Shown here one piece after another: positions 8,435-18,299 of a stretch of DNA of 64,000 nucleotides (position 1 is the stretch's first letter; every line of letters starts with the position of its first letter). The DNA lies in the NCBI RefSeq assembly GCF_900128505.1, contig NZ_LT669941.1:545526-609525 (forward strand), read 5' to 3'. The position numbers and the translations under genes were made by a program. Origin of the DNA: Parabacteroides timonensis. Its GTDB lineage: Bacteria; Bacteroidota; Bacteroidia; Bacteroidales; Tannerellaceae. Below the pieces are notes generated by a model. The model ran no database searches, had not been told where the DNA came from, and worked only from the letters and a program-made list of their open reading frames with translations.

Positions 8435-9946
8435 ATGACTAATAAGAAAAAACTATTTTTGAACATATTGGCATCCTATGCTTTTGAATTTGTAAGTATA
8501 ATTTCAGGTTTTATTATACCAAGATTGATGCTTGTTGCTTACGGATCTGATGTAAATGGTCTAGTTAGTTCAATAACCCAATTTTTAGGTTTTATAAGTT
8601 TTCTGGAGGCTGGAATAGGAGCTGTTATTAAAGCCAATTTATATAAACCATTAGCTTGTAAAGACTCTATAGCATTAAGTCGAGTGTTAAAATCAGCAAG
8701 AAATTTTTTTAGAGTGATTGCTATAATACTATTGATTTATACAGCAGTATTAATAGTTGTTTATCCTTCTATAGTAAGTTCTAATTTTGATTTTGTTTTT
8801 GTTGCATCTTTAATAATAATTATATCTGCAAGTTCTTTCGCTCAGTATTTTTTTGGTATAACAAATCAAATATTACTAAATGCTGATAAGTTGGTATATG
8901 TTCAATTATTCATTACAATAATTGCTGTGTTGTTAAACACTGTATTGTCTTGGGGGTTAATAACGATGGGTTGTTCAATACATATAGTAAAATTATCAAC
9001 AGCAATTATTTTTATATTGAAACCTATAGCTCTTGATTTGTTTGTAAAGAGGAACTATGTTATCGATTATACTATTAGATTATCAGATGAGCCAATAAAA
9101 CAAAAGTGGAATGGTATGGCTCAACATATGGCAACAATAGTTCAAGACAATGCAAATATAATAATCCTAACAGTTTTTTCTACGCTGAGCAATGTTTCTA
9201 TATATGCCGTGTATTGTCTTGTTACAAACGGAGTTAAACAACTAGTTGCGACTATAAGTTTGGGTGTTTCTCCTATTATTGGGGAATTGATTGCTAAAAA
9301 CGAAAAATTAGAATTGAATAATATTTTCTCATATTATGAGTGGAGTACTCATATTCTTTCTACTTTTCTGTTCTCAATAACATCTGTATTAATAGTTCCT
9401 TTTGTGATGGTTTATACTTTAGGTGTAGAGGATGCAAATTATTGTGTTCCATTGTTTGCTACGTTATTGTGTATCACTGCTGCATTGCGCTGTATTCAGC
9501 AATGCTACAATGTTGTAGTCCAATCAGCTGGGCATTTTAAGCAAACACAAAATGCAGCTATTATTGAACCTGTTATAAATTTAATTCTTTCAGTTTTTTT
9601 AGTAAAGTCTTATGGCTTGATAGGAGTTACTATTGCAATGATAGTATCATTGTTTTACAGAATGTTGTACCTTGTATATTATTTAAGACGACAAATACTA
9701 AATAGAACTTTTAGATCTTTCATATATCAAATGTTTGTTGATATAATAAATATAAGTTCTATAGTTTCATTTGGCAGTTTGTATACTTCTACTCAAAATT
9801 GTGATGGTTACATTGATTGGATAATAATGGCGATTGTGGTTTTTTGTATAGCTTTTATTATCACATCGGTTGTTAATATTTTGTTTTTTCGAGATAATTG
9901 TAGAATAGTATTAAATTTAATTATAAGGAAATTTTATGCAAAATAG
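8435..9946 (+). CDS. Wzx-like polysaccharide flippase
   Basis: A 503-residue polytopic protein with about 12-14 hydrophobic segments, as in MVF/PST flippases. The N-terminus KLFLNILASYAFEF followed by ISGFIIPRLMLVAYGSD is typical of Bacteroidales capsule flippases. It should flip undecaprenyl-PP-linked repeat units to the periplasm. The last 11 bp overlap the following acyltransferase gene. Confidence 0.85.
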   Translation: MTNKKKLFLNILASYAFEFVSIISGFIIPRLMLVAYGSDVNGLVSSITQFLGFISFLEAGIGAVIKANLYKPLACKDSIALSRVLKSARNFFRVIAIILLIYTAVLIVVYPSIVSSNFDFVFVASLIIIISASSFAQYFFGITNQILLNADKLVYVQLFITIIAVLLNTVLSWGLITMGCSIHIVKLSTAIIFILKPIALDLFVKRNYVIDYTIRLSDEPIKQKWNGMAQHMATIVQDNANIIILTVFSTLSNVSIYAVYCLVTNGVKQLVATISLGVSPIIGELIAKNEKLELNNIFSYYEWSTHILSTFLFSITSVLIVPFVMVYTLGVEDANYCVPLFATLLCITAALRCIQQCYNVVVQSAGHFKQTQNAAIIEPVINLILSVFLVKSYGLIGVTIAMIVSLFYRMLYLVYYLRRQILNRTFRSFIYQMFVDIINISSIVSFGSLYTSTQNCDGYIDWIIMAIVVFCIAFIITSVVNILFFRDNCRIVLNLIIRKFYAK

Positions 9947-10949
9947 AAAAGAAATTGATAGAAATATTTCTATTGATATTCTAAAAGGAATAGGAATATT
10001 GTCTATGATTATTGGACATTCTAATTTTGGCTCTATAACTGAAATTTATATTGCTGGTTTTCATATGCAATTGTTTTTCATTATATCAGGTTTATTTTTT
10101 TCTCCTGATAAATATTTACTTGTCGATTTTCTAAAAAGAAAAGCCAAAAGTCTTTTGTTGCCATATTTTTCTTTCGCTTTGATAACAATATTTCTTTGTT
10201 TAATAGTGAATTGGATAAGGGGAGAGGAATTATATCCTATCGAAAATATATTGAAAGGCATAGTTTTTAGTAATAGAGCAATATTTCCGATAACTGGAGC
10301 TTTATGGTTTTTACAATGTTTGTTTTTTGCAGAGTTATTTTTTTTCTTTATTGTAAAAATTAAAAATAAAGTTATATTGATGATACTTTTAGGTTTTATT
10401 GCTTCATTATCATATTGGCAGAGTATTTCTAATGTGTGGTTCCCGTTTGCAATTGATTCTGCTTTATCAGCTGTGGTATTTATAGGAGTCGGTTATTTAT
10501 TTAAGTCTTATATGAACAAAATAAATATTTCTAAGAATCAAATATTGTCTTGGGCTATAATTATTCTATTTATTTCTTTAATAACAATTTTTTATAATGG
10601 TCAAGTTAATCCTAGAATATGTACATATGGTAATATATATTTATTTTTTTTTAATGCTATTATTGGAACTATTGGTTGGTATTTATTTTCTGCATATTTA
10701 TTTAAATCAAAATTTGAATATTACTCTTTTTTGTCTTATATAGGTAGGAATTCTATTATCTATTTAGGACTAAATCAACTAATAATATTAGCTTTATATC
10801 ATATTTTTAATTTGATGTATAATTTTGATTATTTTATTCTGAAAGCGGTTAGAAATATTGCTATTTGTTTTTTGACAACAATAATGTTGTATTATATATC
10901 TATTCTATTTAATAAATCAAGATTAAAAATTTTAATTGGTAAATTTTAA
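9936..10949 (+). CDS. acyltransferase family 3 membrane protein
   Basis: The protein has 337 residues and about ten hydrophobic segments. The start DRNISIDILKGIGILSMIIGHS carries the early Asp and the conserved GHS (His) of acyltransferase-3 proteins, followed by FHMQLFFIISGLFFS. These enzymes usually O-acetylate surface sugars. The open reading frame overlaps Wzx by 11 bp. The very high AT content (long T and A runs) marks it as part of the most foreign stretch of the locus. Confidence 0.83.
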   Translation: MQNRKEIDRNISIDILKGIGILSMIIGHSNFGSITEIYIAGFHMQLFFIISGLFFSPDKYLLVDFLKRKAKSLLLPYFSFALITIFLCLIVNWIRGEELYPIENILKGIVFSNRAIFPITGALWFLQCLFFAELFFFFIVKIKNKVILMILLGFIASLSYWQSISNVWFPFAIDSALSAVVFIGVGYLFKSYMNKINISKNQILSWAIIILFISLITIFYNGQVNPRICTYGNIYLFFFNAIIGTIGWYLFSAYLFKSKFEYYSFLSYIGRNSIIYLGLNQLIILALYHIFNLMYNFDYFILKAVRNIAICFLTTIMLYYISILFNKSRLKILIGKF

Positions 10950-10959
10950 TTTGCATAAT

Positions 10960-12336
10960 ATGTTTGATTTGAAAGAAAGATTTGTTGCTTTTAAAAAGAA
11001 ATTGAGAGGAAGTCCATCATTAATACCAGAGTTGTATGATGCTATATTAAGAGAGGAATGGTCGCGTTATGATTTATTGAAATATAGTTTTATAAGGCGA
11101 AAAGAAATAGTTACTTATGCTTATAACCATTGTTCTTTTTATAAAAAATATTATGACGATAATGGTTTTCATCCTACACAGTTAATTACAGAATCGGATT
11201 GGGAAAAAGTTCCGATAATTATCAAAAAAGATATAAAAGATAATTATGATAAATTAATTTCTGATGATGTTCCGCAAGGAATTGGTAGAATAAAATCAAC
11301 AGGAGGATCAACAGGTACACCTTTGAAAGTTTTGTCAGATACCAGAGTGTCATACTATCCTATTTTGTATAGATCATTAAGGTGGTATAATGTGTCATTT
11401 GCATCAAATTATGCAGATGTAGGTAGAAATGTAAAGCCTATAAATTTCAGGCATCGATTTTTTCGATTTCTAAACAGTTTTCCTGTTCGAAAGATGGTTC
11501 TTGATGCTTCATCTATCACAGAGAAAGATTTGAGTAATTTTTGTAAAAAAATTGATAGAGTAAAACCTAAATATATTTGTGGTTATGCAGGTACTATACT
11601 AAATATAGCACGGTATATTGTAGAGAATAATATTCAAGTTCACAAAATAGATCTCATATGGACTACCTCTTCACCTATTAGTAACTTAGACAGACATATC
11701 TTAAAAAAAGCATTTGGTGGTGAGATAATGGATCAATATGGATCTGTAGAGGTTTCTGCTATAGCAATGGAGTCTCCAGAACATATAGGACTATATGTTC
11801 CAGATGATTATCGATATGTGGAAATCGTAGATGACGAATATAAGTTAGTTGAGGATGGGGTCTATGGAAATATTGTTGTAACTGATTTTTGTAATAGAGT
11901 CTTTCCTTTAATAAGATATAAAAATAATGATGTGTCAAGAAAGCTAACTAATAAGGGAATATATCCATTTACACTTATTGATTCTATAAAAGGTAGAGTT
12001 TCGGACTATATAATTACGCCTTCTGGACGTCAAGTAAGTGGAGAATATCTTACGACAATATTTGATGATTATCCTGATATAATATCGGCATTTCAGGTTA
12101 TACAGCATAAAGACTATTCTTTGACAATAAAGTATATTCCATTGTCAGAAGGCGAGATTCTTACAAACTCTATTGAAAATGTAAATAATAGCCTGAAGAA
12201 AGTAACAAATGAAGAGGTACTTATAGATATGATTGCAGTTTCAGAAATAAAAGATGAACTTGGAAAGTTTCGATTTGTAATAAATGAACTAACGGGAAAT
12301 TTAAAATCCATACAAAATAAAATAGATGCAAGCTAA
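10960..12336 (+). CDS. CapK-like adenylate-forming enzyme (phenylacetate-CoA ligase family)
   Basis: A 458-residue member of the PaaK/CapK branch of AMP-forming ligases. The phosphate-binding loop reads STGGSTGTPLKV; the central motif DQYGSVEVSAIA and the later YKNNDVSRK region follow the family order. ATG 10960 is chosen because the TTG at 10936 lies inside the previous gene. CapK-like proteins occur in capsule loci, probably activating an acyl or amino-acid group for the polymer (inference, no biochemistry read here). It overlaps the deacetylase-like gene by 11 bp, so the two may act on the same modification. Confidence 0.78.
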   Translation: MFDLKERFVAFKKKLRGSPSLIPELYDAILREEWSRYDLLKYSFIRRKEIVTYAYNHCSFYKKYYDDNGFHPTQLITESDWEKVPIIIKKDIKDNYDKLISDDVPQGIGRIKSTGGSTGTPLKVLSDTRVSYYPILYRSLRWYNVSFASNYADVGRNVKPINFRHRFFRFLNSFPVRKMVLDASSITEKDLSNFCKKIDRVKPKYICGYAGTILNIARYIVENNIQVHKIDLIWTTSSPISNLDRHILKKAFGGEIMDQYGSVEVSAIAMESPEHIGLYVPDDYRYVEIVDDEYKLVEDGVYGNIVVTDFCNRVFPLIRYKNNDVSRKLTNKGIYPFTLIDSIKGRVSDYIITPSGRQVSGEYLTTIFDDYPDIISAFQVIQHKDYSLTIKYIPLSEGEILTNSIENVNNSLKKVTNEEVLIDMIAVSEIKDELGKFRFVINELTGNLKSIQNKIDAS

Positions 12337-13078
12337 ATACCTTATTAGATTAGATGACGCTTGTCCAACAATGGATAAGATAAAATGGTTTCGTATGGAA
12401 TCTTTACTTGATAAATATAATATCAAACCTATGGTTGGTCTTATACCTAATAATCAAGATCCTAAAATGATGATATATCCAGAAGATATGACCTTTTACG
12501 AAAAAAAAGGAGTAATAGATAGGTGGAAGAAGAAAGAGTGGTCCTTTGCTTTACATGGATTTAATCATACTTATACATCTTTCAATGGTTTACAAGGAAT
12601 AAATCCTGTTTGGAAAAAATCGGAATATGCAGGATTATCGCTTGAAGAGCAACGATTTAAGATTCGTGCTGGTTTATCAATTTTAAAAGAAAAAGGAATC
12701 ACTCCGAGATATTTTTTTGCACCTAGTCATACTTTTGACGAAAATACTCTTCAAGCATTAAAATTGGAAAGTGAAATACGTGTTATAAGTGACACAATTG
12801 CCAGAAAGCCTTATAAATCAAATGGGTTTGTTTTTATTCCTCAAATAAGTGGGCATTGTTGTGAAATGCCGATAAGTGGTGTTTGGACATTTTGTTTTCA
12901 TCCCAATACAATGAAAGATACTGATTTTGTAAATGCAGAAGAGTTTTTTTCTAAACATAAAAATGAATTTATTTCTTTTGAGGATATAAATATATATAAT
13001 ATAAAAGAAAAAGATTTAGTTAGTAAATTGATGTCTTGGGCATATTTTTCTTATAGAAAAATATGCAGGTTTTATTAA
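12326..13078 (+). CDS. DUF2334-type polysaccharide deacetylase-fold protein
   Basis: The 250 residues open with YLIRLDDACPTMD, the DD metal-binding motif of DUF2334/NodB-like carbohydrate esterases, and contain GLIPNN, ALHGFNHTY (the H-x3-H type metal ligands) and FAPSHTFD. No signal peptide is seen, so it probably works in the cytoplasm on a lipid-linked or nucleotide precursor. It is last in the coupled stretch 8435-13078 and is followed by 280 bp without a clear gene before an internal promoter. Confidence 0.75.
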   Translation: MQAKYLIRLDDACPTMDKIKWFRMESLLDKYNIKPMVGLIPNNQDPKMMIYPEDMTFYEKKGVIDRWKKKEWSFALHGFNHTYTSFNGLQGINPVWKKSEYAGLSLEEQRFKIRAGLSILKEKGITPRYFFAPSHTFDENTLQALKLESEIRVISDTIARKPYKSNGFVFIPQISGHCCEMPISGVWTFCFHPNTMKDTDFVNAEEFFSKHKNEFISFEDINIYNIKEKDLVSKLMSWAYFSYRKICRFY

Positions 13079-13311
13079 ATAATGTGTGCTTCTTGATTTC
13101 ATTACTTATTTACTATTGTTTATTATACGCTTAAGATCAGCTGGATAGTTTTTTCTGATGAATGGTCTTAGGGCTGTGTAAGTTTAAAAAAGACAATCTA
13201 TATGCCGTATAAATGTAAAAAATGTTATTGTTTTAGTCCTATCAGTATTGTAATGGTGGGTAAAGCTGATGGGAAATATGAAGGATGTGAAATTTTAATA
13301 GATAGATAGTT

Positions 13312-13342
13312 TTTGATTATTCTCCACTGGTTTGTAACTTTG
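13312..13342 (+). promoter_or_regulatory. internal capsule-locus promoter
   Basis: TTTG (13312-13315) and TAACTTTG (13335-13342) are separated by exactly 19 nt, a full consensus. Transcription would begin only about 10-15 nt before the ATG at 13359. It could express the second half of the locus independently of the invertible promoter. Confidence 0.7.
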
Positions 13343-13358
13343 AAATGAGATAATAAGA

Positions 13359-14444
13359 ATGAAGAAAGCTTTAATAGTAGTACAAGCAGATACAAGGAAG
13401 GGGGGGGCAGAAGAGGTTTCATATCAAGTATGTAAAGAGTTGTATTCTCAAGGATACTTGATGGATGTATGCTTCTTATTGAATCAAAAAATGGGAGATT
13501 GGGACGATATAAAACAGAGAGGTATAACATTTCATTATACAAAAGCGTCTAACACTCTTGGACAGTTTGTTCAGTTGATACAAAATTGTATCAGTCTTCG
13601 AAAGAATAAATATACTTTGGCTTTTTGTTCTTTATCTCGTTTAATCCTTATAGTAGGGCTGTTACGTAGATTGAAAGTACTAAACATTGAGAAATTTGTA
13701 GGAAGAGAATCAACGAATGTATTTCTGCGTTTTAGAGGTGTTAAATTGACTTATAAAAAGATTATTTATAAAATAGGTTATCCAGCACTGGACACTCTGG
13801 TATGTCAGACCTCATTGATGAAACAACAGTTAATTGAAAATATCCCTTGGCTTAGTAAATCAGCCAATGTAATTGTTGTTCATAATCCTTTTAACAATTC
13901 AACGCGTGAGATGATGAAAGATTCTATGGCGGACATACAAGTGCCTAAGCCTTATATTGTAACGGCTGGAAGATTTATTCCAGAAAAAGGATATGATATA
14001 CTTATTGCTGCTTTTAAGAGACTTCGAGACGATTTTCCTAACCTTAATCTTCTTATTTTGGGAGATGGAAAACTGAGGTGTGAAATTCAATCGCAGATTA
14101 ATGCATTAGAACTTGGACAAAACGTAATATTGGCAGGACGGGTAAATAACGTCTATCCTTATTTTAGAGACGCAGAAATGTGTGTTGTTTCATCTCGTCA
14201 AGAAGGATTTCCTAATGTTTTATTACAAATGATGTCGCAAAACAAGAGAGTTGTATCAACACTTTGTGCTGGTGATATAGATTGTATTGAAGGTTTGTTT
14301 CTTTGTAAACCATGTGATGAAGATGCTTTGTTACATGCTTTAAGAACTTGTTTAGAATGCGAATGTACAGAGTGTAAAGTGAAATTTGAGAAAGAACTTG
14401 AAAAAAGAAATATCCAAAGTTTTGTAAATAAGGTGTTTTTTTAA
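13359..14444 (+). CDS. GT4 family glycosyltransferase with N-terminal poly-G tract
   Basis: The protein has 361 residues and the GT-B organisation. The N-terminal motif RKGGAEEVSYQV is typical; the donor domain holds VTAGRFIPEKGYD, LLILGDG and the E-x7-Q version of the nucleotide-sugar motif (EGFPNVLLQ). The GGAE motif at residues 15-18 is encoded by a run of eight G (13400-13407) in otherwise AT-rich DNA, which invites slippage and ON/OFF switching. It is driven by the consensus promoter just upstream and is 3 bp from the next glycosyltransferase. Confidence 0.86.
   Translation: MKKALIVVQADTRKGGAEEVSYQVCKELYSQGYLMDVCFLLNQKMGDWDDIKQRGITFHYTKASNTLGQFVQLIQNCISLRKNKYTLAFCSLSRLILIVGLLRRLKVLNIEKFVGRESTNVFLRFRGVKLTYKKIIYKIGYPALDTLVCQTSLMKQQLIENIPWLSKSANVIVVHNPFNNSTREMMKDSMADIQVPKPYIVTAGRFIPEKGYDILIAAFKRLRDDFPNLNLLILGDGKLRCEIQSQINALELGQNVILAGRVNNVYPYFRDAEMCVVSSRQEGFPNVLLQMMSQNKRVVSTLCAGDIDCIEGLFLCKPCDEDALLHALRTCLECECTECKVKFEKELEKRNIQSFVNKVFF
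13400..13407 (+). repeat. G8 homopolymer within coding sequence
   Basis: Eight consecutive G after the 14th codon of the glycosyltransferase gene. One base gained or lost would end translation early. Such tracts are classic slipped-strand contingency sites in other bacteria; here that role is inferred. Confidence 0.75.
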
Positions 14445-14447
14445 AAA

Positions 14448-15602
14448 ATGAAAAAAAGAAAAAAATTAATCCGTATAACAACAGTTCCTATATCGCTTAA
14501 GACTCTGCTGAAAGAACAGTTAAAGTTTATGAGGGACTACTATGATGTTATTGCCATATCTTCAGATGGGGATTGTTTTAACCAGATGTTGGAGGAACAA
14601 GGTAATCCTCGCAGTTACAGAGTGGAGATGTCGCGTAAGATAACTCCATTCAAGGACTTAGTATCACTCTTTAAATTGATATGCATCTTTGTGAAAGAAC
14701 GCCCTGACATAGTGCATACGCATACGCCTAAGGCTGGGTTTCTTGGTATGTTAGCTGCTTGGATAACAAGAGTACCTAACCGTTTCCATACTGTTGCAGG
14801 TTTACCTTTATTGATTGCAACAGGTAATAAACGTAAGGTGTTGAATTGTATAGAGCGTTTGACTAATGGTTGTGCCACCAGAGTATATCCTAACTCTTTT
14901 GTAATGCGTGACATAATGGAAAAGGAGCGTTTAGCAAATCCCTGTAAAATGAAGGTGATTGGTAATGGTAGCTCTAATGGTATTGATACATTATTTTTCT
15001 CTCCTGATGCTGTTACAAAAGCAAAAGAAGAATTGCGTAAGGAATTGGGCATAGCAGATGATGAAGTTGCATTCATATTCGTAGGTCGTGTAGTACAAGA
15101 TAAGGGTATGAATGAAACTTGTGAGTCTATGCGCGAACTAGTGAATGAAGGTAAGAAGTGCAAACTAATTGTAGTGGGTAACTTTGAGAATGAATTGAAC
15201 TCTCTAAAACCGGAGAACGAGGCATTTATAAGGAATAACTCTTCTGTGAAATTCTTGGATTTTCAGACGGATGTGCGTTCATTTCTGAAAGCGGCTGATG
15301 TTCTGATACTAGATAGTTATCGTGAAGGTTTTCCGAATGTAGTGATGCAGGCAGGTGCCATGGGATTGCCTTGTATCGTAAGTGATATCAACGGTTGTAA
15401 TGAAATTGTAGTAGAAGGCAAGAATGGCTTAATTGTTTCCCCGCAACAAACAAAATCTTTGTATGAAGCAATGAAGAAGTTGATAGATAATCCAGATATA
15501 CTTGTGACAATGGCAAAGGAGGCAAGAGTAATGATAACCAGTCGTTATGAACGGAAAATTTTATGGGAAGCGTTGTTGGAGGAGTATAAAACTGTAGAAT
15601 AA
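14448..15602 (+). CDS. GT4 family glycosyltransferase (CapM/PglA-like)
   Basis: The protein has 384 residues. The acceptor domain holds PDIVHTHTPKAGFLGMLAA and FHTVAGLPL, typical of the CapM/PglA branch that adds the second sugar onto a lipid-linked first sugar. The donor domain has FVGRVVQDKGMNE, EGFPNVVMQ (E-x7-Q) and SDINGCNEIV. As the PglC-like transferase is encoded in the same locus, this is the best candidate for the second step (inference). Confidence 0.85.
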   Translation: MKKRKKLIRITTVPISLKTLLKEQLKFMRDYYDVIAISSDGDCFNQMLEEQGNPRSYRVEMSRKITPFKDLVSLFKLICIFVKERPDIVHTHTPKAGFLGMLAAWITRVPNRFHTVAGLPLLIATGNKRKVLNCIERLTNGCATRVYPNSFVMRDIMEKERLANPCKMKVIGNGSSNGIDTLFFSPDAVTKAKEELRKELGIADDEVAFIFVGRVVQDKGMNETCESMRELVNEGKKCKLIVVGNFENELNSLKPENEAFIRNNSSVKFLDFQTDVRSFLKAADVLILDSYREGFPNVVMQAGAMGLPCIVSDINGCNEIVVEGKNGLIVSPQQTKSLYEAMKKLIDNPDILVTMAKEARVMITSRYERKILWEALLEEYKTVE

Positions 15603-15731
15603 CATACTTATAGATGTAAGTCTTCGCTTGTAAAAAATATCAATAGGATATGTGTTGGTGTCCGATTTTGATATATTATATTTCAAGAAAAAAGTGGAAT
15701 TATAAATAAATTATGAAAAATTTAAAAGCAA

Positions 15732-17150
15732 ATGTTATTTAATTCACTTAATTTTATGTTGTTTCTCGTAATGGTAGTATTTATTTACTATTCTATAACT
15801 GTGAATCGGTGGAGAAAAATATTCCTATTATTGGCATCATACTATTTTTATGCATGCTGGAATGTGGTATTCGTGGGCATCCTGTTTTTTGTTACAATGA
15901 TAAGCTATGTGTTTGGACTGTATCTGTATAGAAGGAAATCAAAGTTAGTACTGACTGCAGGGATAATAACCTTATTGTTGCCACTTGTGACATTCAAGTA
16001 TCTAAACTTCTTGTTATCCTCAGCCAACGATGTGTTTAAGGCTTTTAGTTTTGATATATCTATACGATTGGTAAATTTGATGTTGCCTGTGGGGATATCA
16101 TTTTTCACATTTATGGCTATAGGCTATGTTGTCGATGTGTTTAAGCAAAAGGTGGAGGTGGAACGGAATCTGATGGACTATGCTCTTTTTTTAGGTTTTT
16201 TCCCCCAGATAACAAGTGGTCCTATTGGAAGAGCCGGACAACTGATTCCTCAGTTCAAAGAGAAACAAATCCTCATTTATGAGAATTTCGCAATTGGTGC
16301 TCGGATGATGTTGTGGGGATTCTTTATGAAACTTGTTGTTGGTGATAGAGCTGGTATTTATGTTGATACTGTTTTTGGTGCATTTGAGCATCATTCAGGT
16401 ATATCTCTCATGCTTGCTTCTGTCTTGTATTCAATTCAAATATATTGTGATTTTGCAGGCTATTCATTTATTGCGATTGGGTGTGCTCGTATTATGGGAT
16501 ATCAATTGATGGTAAACTTTATGCGTCCTTATTTCGCAATTTCTGTAGGTGATTTTTGGCGTAGATGGCATATTTCGTTATCTACTTGGTTTAGAGATTA
16601 TGTATATATACCCCTTGGAGGTAATCGATGTAGTAAGTTTAGACAGTTTCTGAATCTGATGATAACGTTCCTAGTGTCTGGTTTATGGCATGGTGCAGCA
16701 TGGAATTTTGTCTTGTGGGGAGGGCTTCATTCTGTTTGTCAGATAGTTGTAAAGTTGACAAGTAAAGGTAGAGAAAAAATATGGAAGGATTGTACAAGTT
16801 TGTGGATAAAGAGACTACGTACAATAGGCAATATGACTTTCACCTTTGTAACTGTTACATACCTTTGGATGATATTTAGAATACCTTCTTTTTCGCAAGC
16901 TATTGAGATTACAAAAGGATATTTACAGGAGGGTTCATTGTATCTGCATCCAACAACAATTTTCTTTTTGGGAGTTGGATTTGTTATTTTGTTGATAAAA
17001 GACTTAAAAGATGAGTATTTACCAGAGAAACATTTTTTCTTGGAGAGTAAATATGCAGTGGTACGTTATGGTTCATTTGCAACCTTACTTGCTATAATAA
17101 TTTTCATTGGTATTTTGGGTGATGGTCAGTTTATCTATTTCCAATTTTAA
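15732..17150 (+). CDS. MBOAT family O-acyltransferase (AlgI/PatA-like)
   Basis: The 472 residues have about 11 hydrophobic segments. The MBOAT signature is clear: DFWRRWHISLSTWFRDYVYIPLGGN and, downstream, SGLWHGAAWNFVLWGG with the catalytic His. The family moves acyl groups across the inner membrane to polysaccharides (alginate, peptidoglycan). Its partner is the SGNH-like gene 3 bp downstream, as in AlgI-AlgJ/X or PatA-PatB pairs. It follows a 129-bp gap that holds no clear promoter. Confidence 0.9.
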   Translation: MLFNSLNFMLFLVMVVFIYYSITVNRWRKIFLLLASYYFYACWNVVFVGILFFVTMISYVFGLYLYRRKSKLVLTAGIITLLLPLVTFKYLNFLLSSANDVFKAFSFDISIRLVNLMLPVGISFFTFMAIGYVVDVFKQKVEVERNLMDYALFLGFFPQITSGPIGRAGQLIPQFKEKQILIYENFAIGARMMLWGFFMKLVVGDRAGIYVDTVFGAFEHHSGISLMLASVLYSIQIYCDFAGYSFIAIGCARIMGYQLMVNFMRPYFAISVGDFWRRWHISLSTWFRDYVYIPLGGNRCSKFRQFLNLMITFLVSGLWHGAAWNFVLWGGLHSVCQIVVKLTSKGREKIWKDCTSLWIKRLRTIGNMTFTFVTVTYLWMIFRIPSFSQAIEITKGYLQEGSLYLHPTTIFFLGVGFVILLIKDLKDEYLPEKHFFLESKYAVVRYGSFATLLAIIIFIGILGDGQFIYFQF

Positions 17151-17153
17151 ATA

Positions 17154-18080
17154 ATGAAAATGATGAAACAAATTCTTTATTCAATCACTGGAGTAATTAT
17201 AGCTTTTTGTATAATAGACTCTACTGGTGGTTTTGTATGTGGACAACTATATCATAATGCAAAATATAGTTTGTTTGCAAGACAAAATTATGTATTAAAC
17301 GAATCGGAAGATGATATTCTAATTATAGGTTCTTCACGAGCTGCACATCATTATATTCCTTCGATAATTGAGGATTCTTTAGGTTTGAGTTGCTATAATG
17401 CTGGTAGTGATGGTATGTGTATCTATTATCATTATGCCTTATTATCTTCTATGATAGAGAGAGGGCACATGCCAAAGATGGTAGTTTGTGAGGTTATGGA
17501 GACTGATATTGTATCTTCTAATAGTGCTACATTTTCGTTGGATGCTGCTGTATCAAGATTGGCTCCAGAGTTTGGTAAGTATGCAGCGGTAGATTCTCTC
17601 ATAGCGTTGAAAGGGTATACTGAAATGGTTTATATGCATTCTGCTTTGTATAGATATAATTCTCAAATTGTGCAATTATTACGTTGTAATTATTCTCCTC
17701 AAGCAGATGATAAAGGATATGAACGTCTTGATGGTATTTTTTTACAAAAAAATAATATAGCAAAGAATTCTGTTTCAGATGAGACATTAAGAATCGAGAA
17801 GGGAAAACTTGAATGTATCAAACAATTGATAAAGCTCTGCAAGAATAATGGAATAGCTTTGATGTTTGTTTATTCACCTACAAATATTGATGTAAATAAA
17901 GAAGCTGTTAAAGTGGTAATGAAGATTGCTCAATTGGAGTACATCCCCTTTCATAATTTTTATAATAATGTGGTATTTTGTTCTAATGAATTATTCAAGG
18001 ATGGTTCTCACTTAAATCATTCTGGTGCAACCTTGTTTACGAAATTGATAGTAAAAAAAATCAAAGATATATATAATTAA
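17154..18080 (+). CDS. SGNH-hydrolase-like protein paired with MBOAT
   Basis: A 308-residue protein with one N-terminal hydrophobic anchor (residues 4-25). The SGNH blocks are visible: IIGSSRAAHHY (block I Ser), YNAGSDGMC (Gly block), and at the end DGSHLNHSGATLF (Asp-x2-His). It should act in the periplasm and receive acyl groups from the MBOAT protein encoded 3 bp upstream to acylate the polymer. The exact acyl group is unknown. Confidence 0.75.
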   Translation: MKMMKQILYSITGVIIAFCIIDSTGGFVCGQLYHNAKYSLFARQNYVLNESEDDILIIGSSRAAHHYIPSIIEDSLGLSCYNAGSDGMCIYYHYALLSSMIERGHMPKMVVCEVMETDIVSSNSATFSLDAAVSRLAPEFGKYAAVDSLIALKGYTEMVYMHSALYRYNSQIVQLLRCNYSPQADDKGYERLDGIFLQKNNIAKNSVSDETLRIEKGKLECIKQLIKLCKNNGIALMFVYSPTNIDVNKEAVKVVMKIAQLEYIPFHNFYNNVVFCSNELFKDGSHLNHSGATLFTKLIVKKIKDIYN

Positions 18081-18299
18081 ATATAATTTATATTTGTGTG
18101 ATTTTACTCCCCCTTTGAGTTTTTGAATTAGTAGAGAAAGGTGTTGTTTTTTCTTTGAAAATAGATGTGCTTTACGATGCAATAATTTGTATAGTAGAGA
18201 GGATTACTACAATTCTCAGTCAAAGAATACCCATGTGTAAATCATTTCATGTATAGAGTTTTGTGTGTAATTAATTATATGATTTTTCAACAAGATAGT

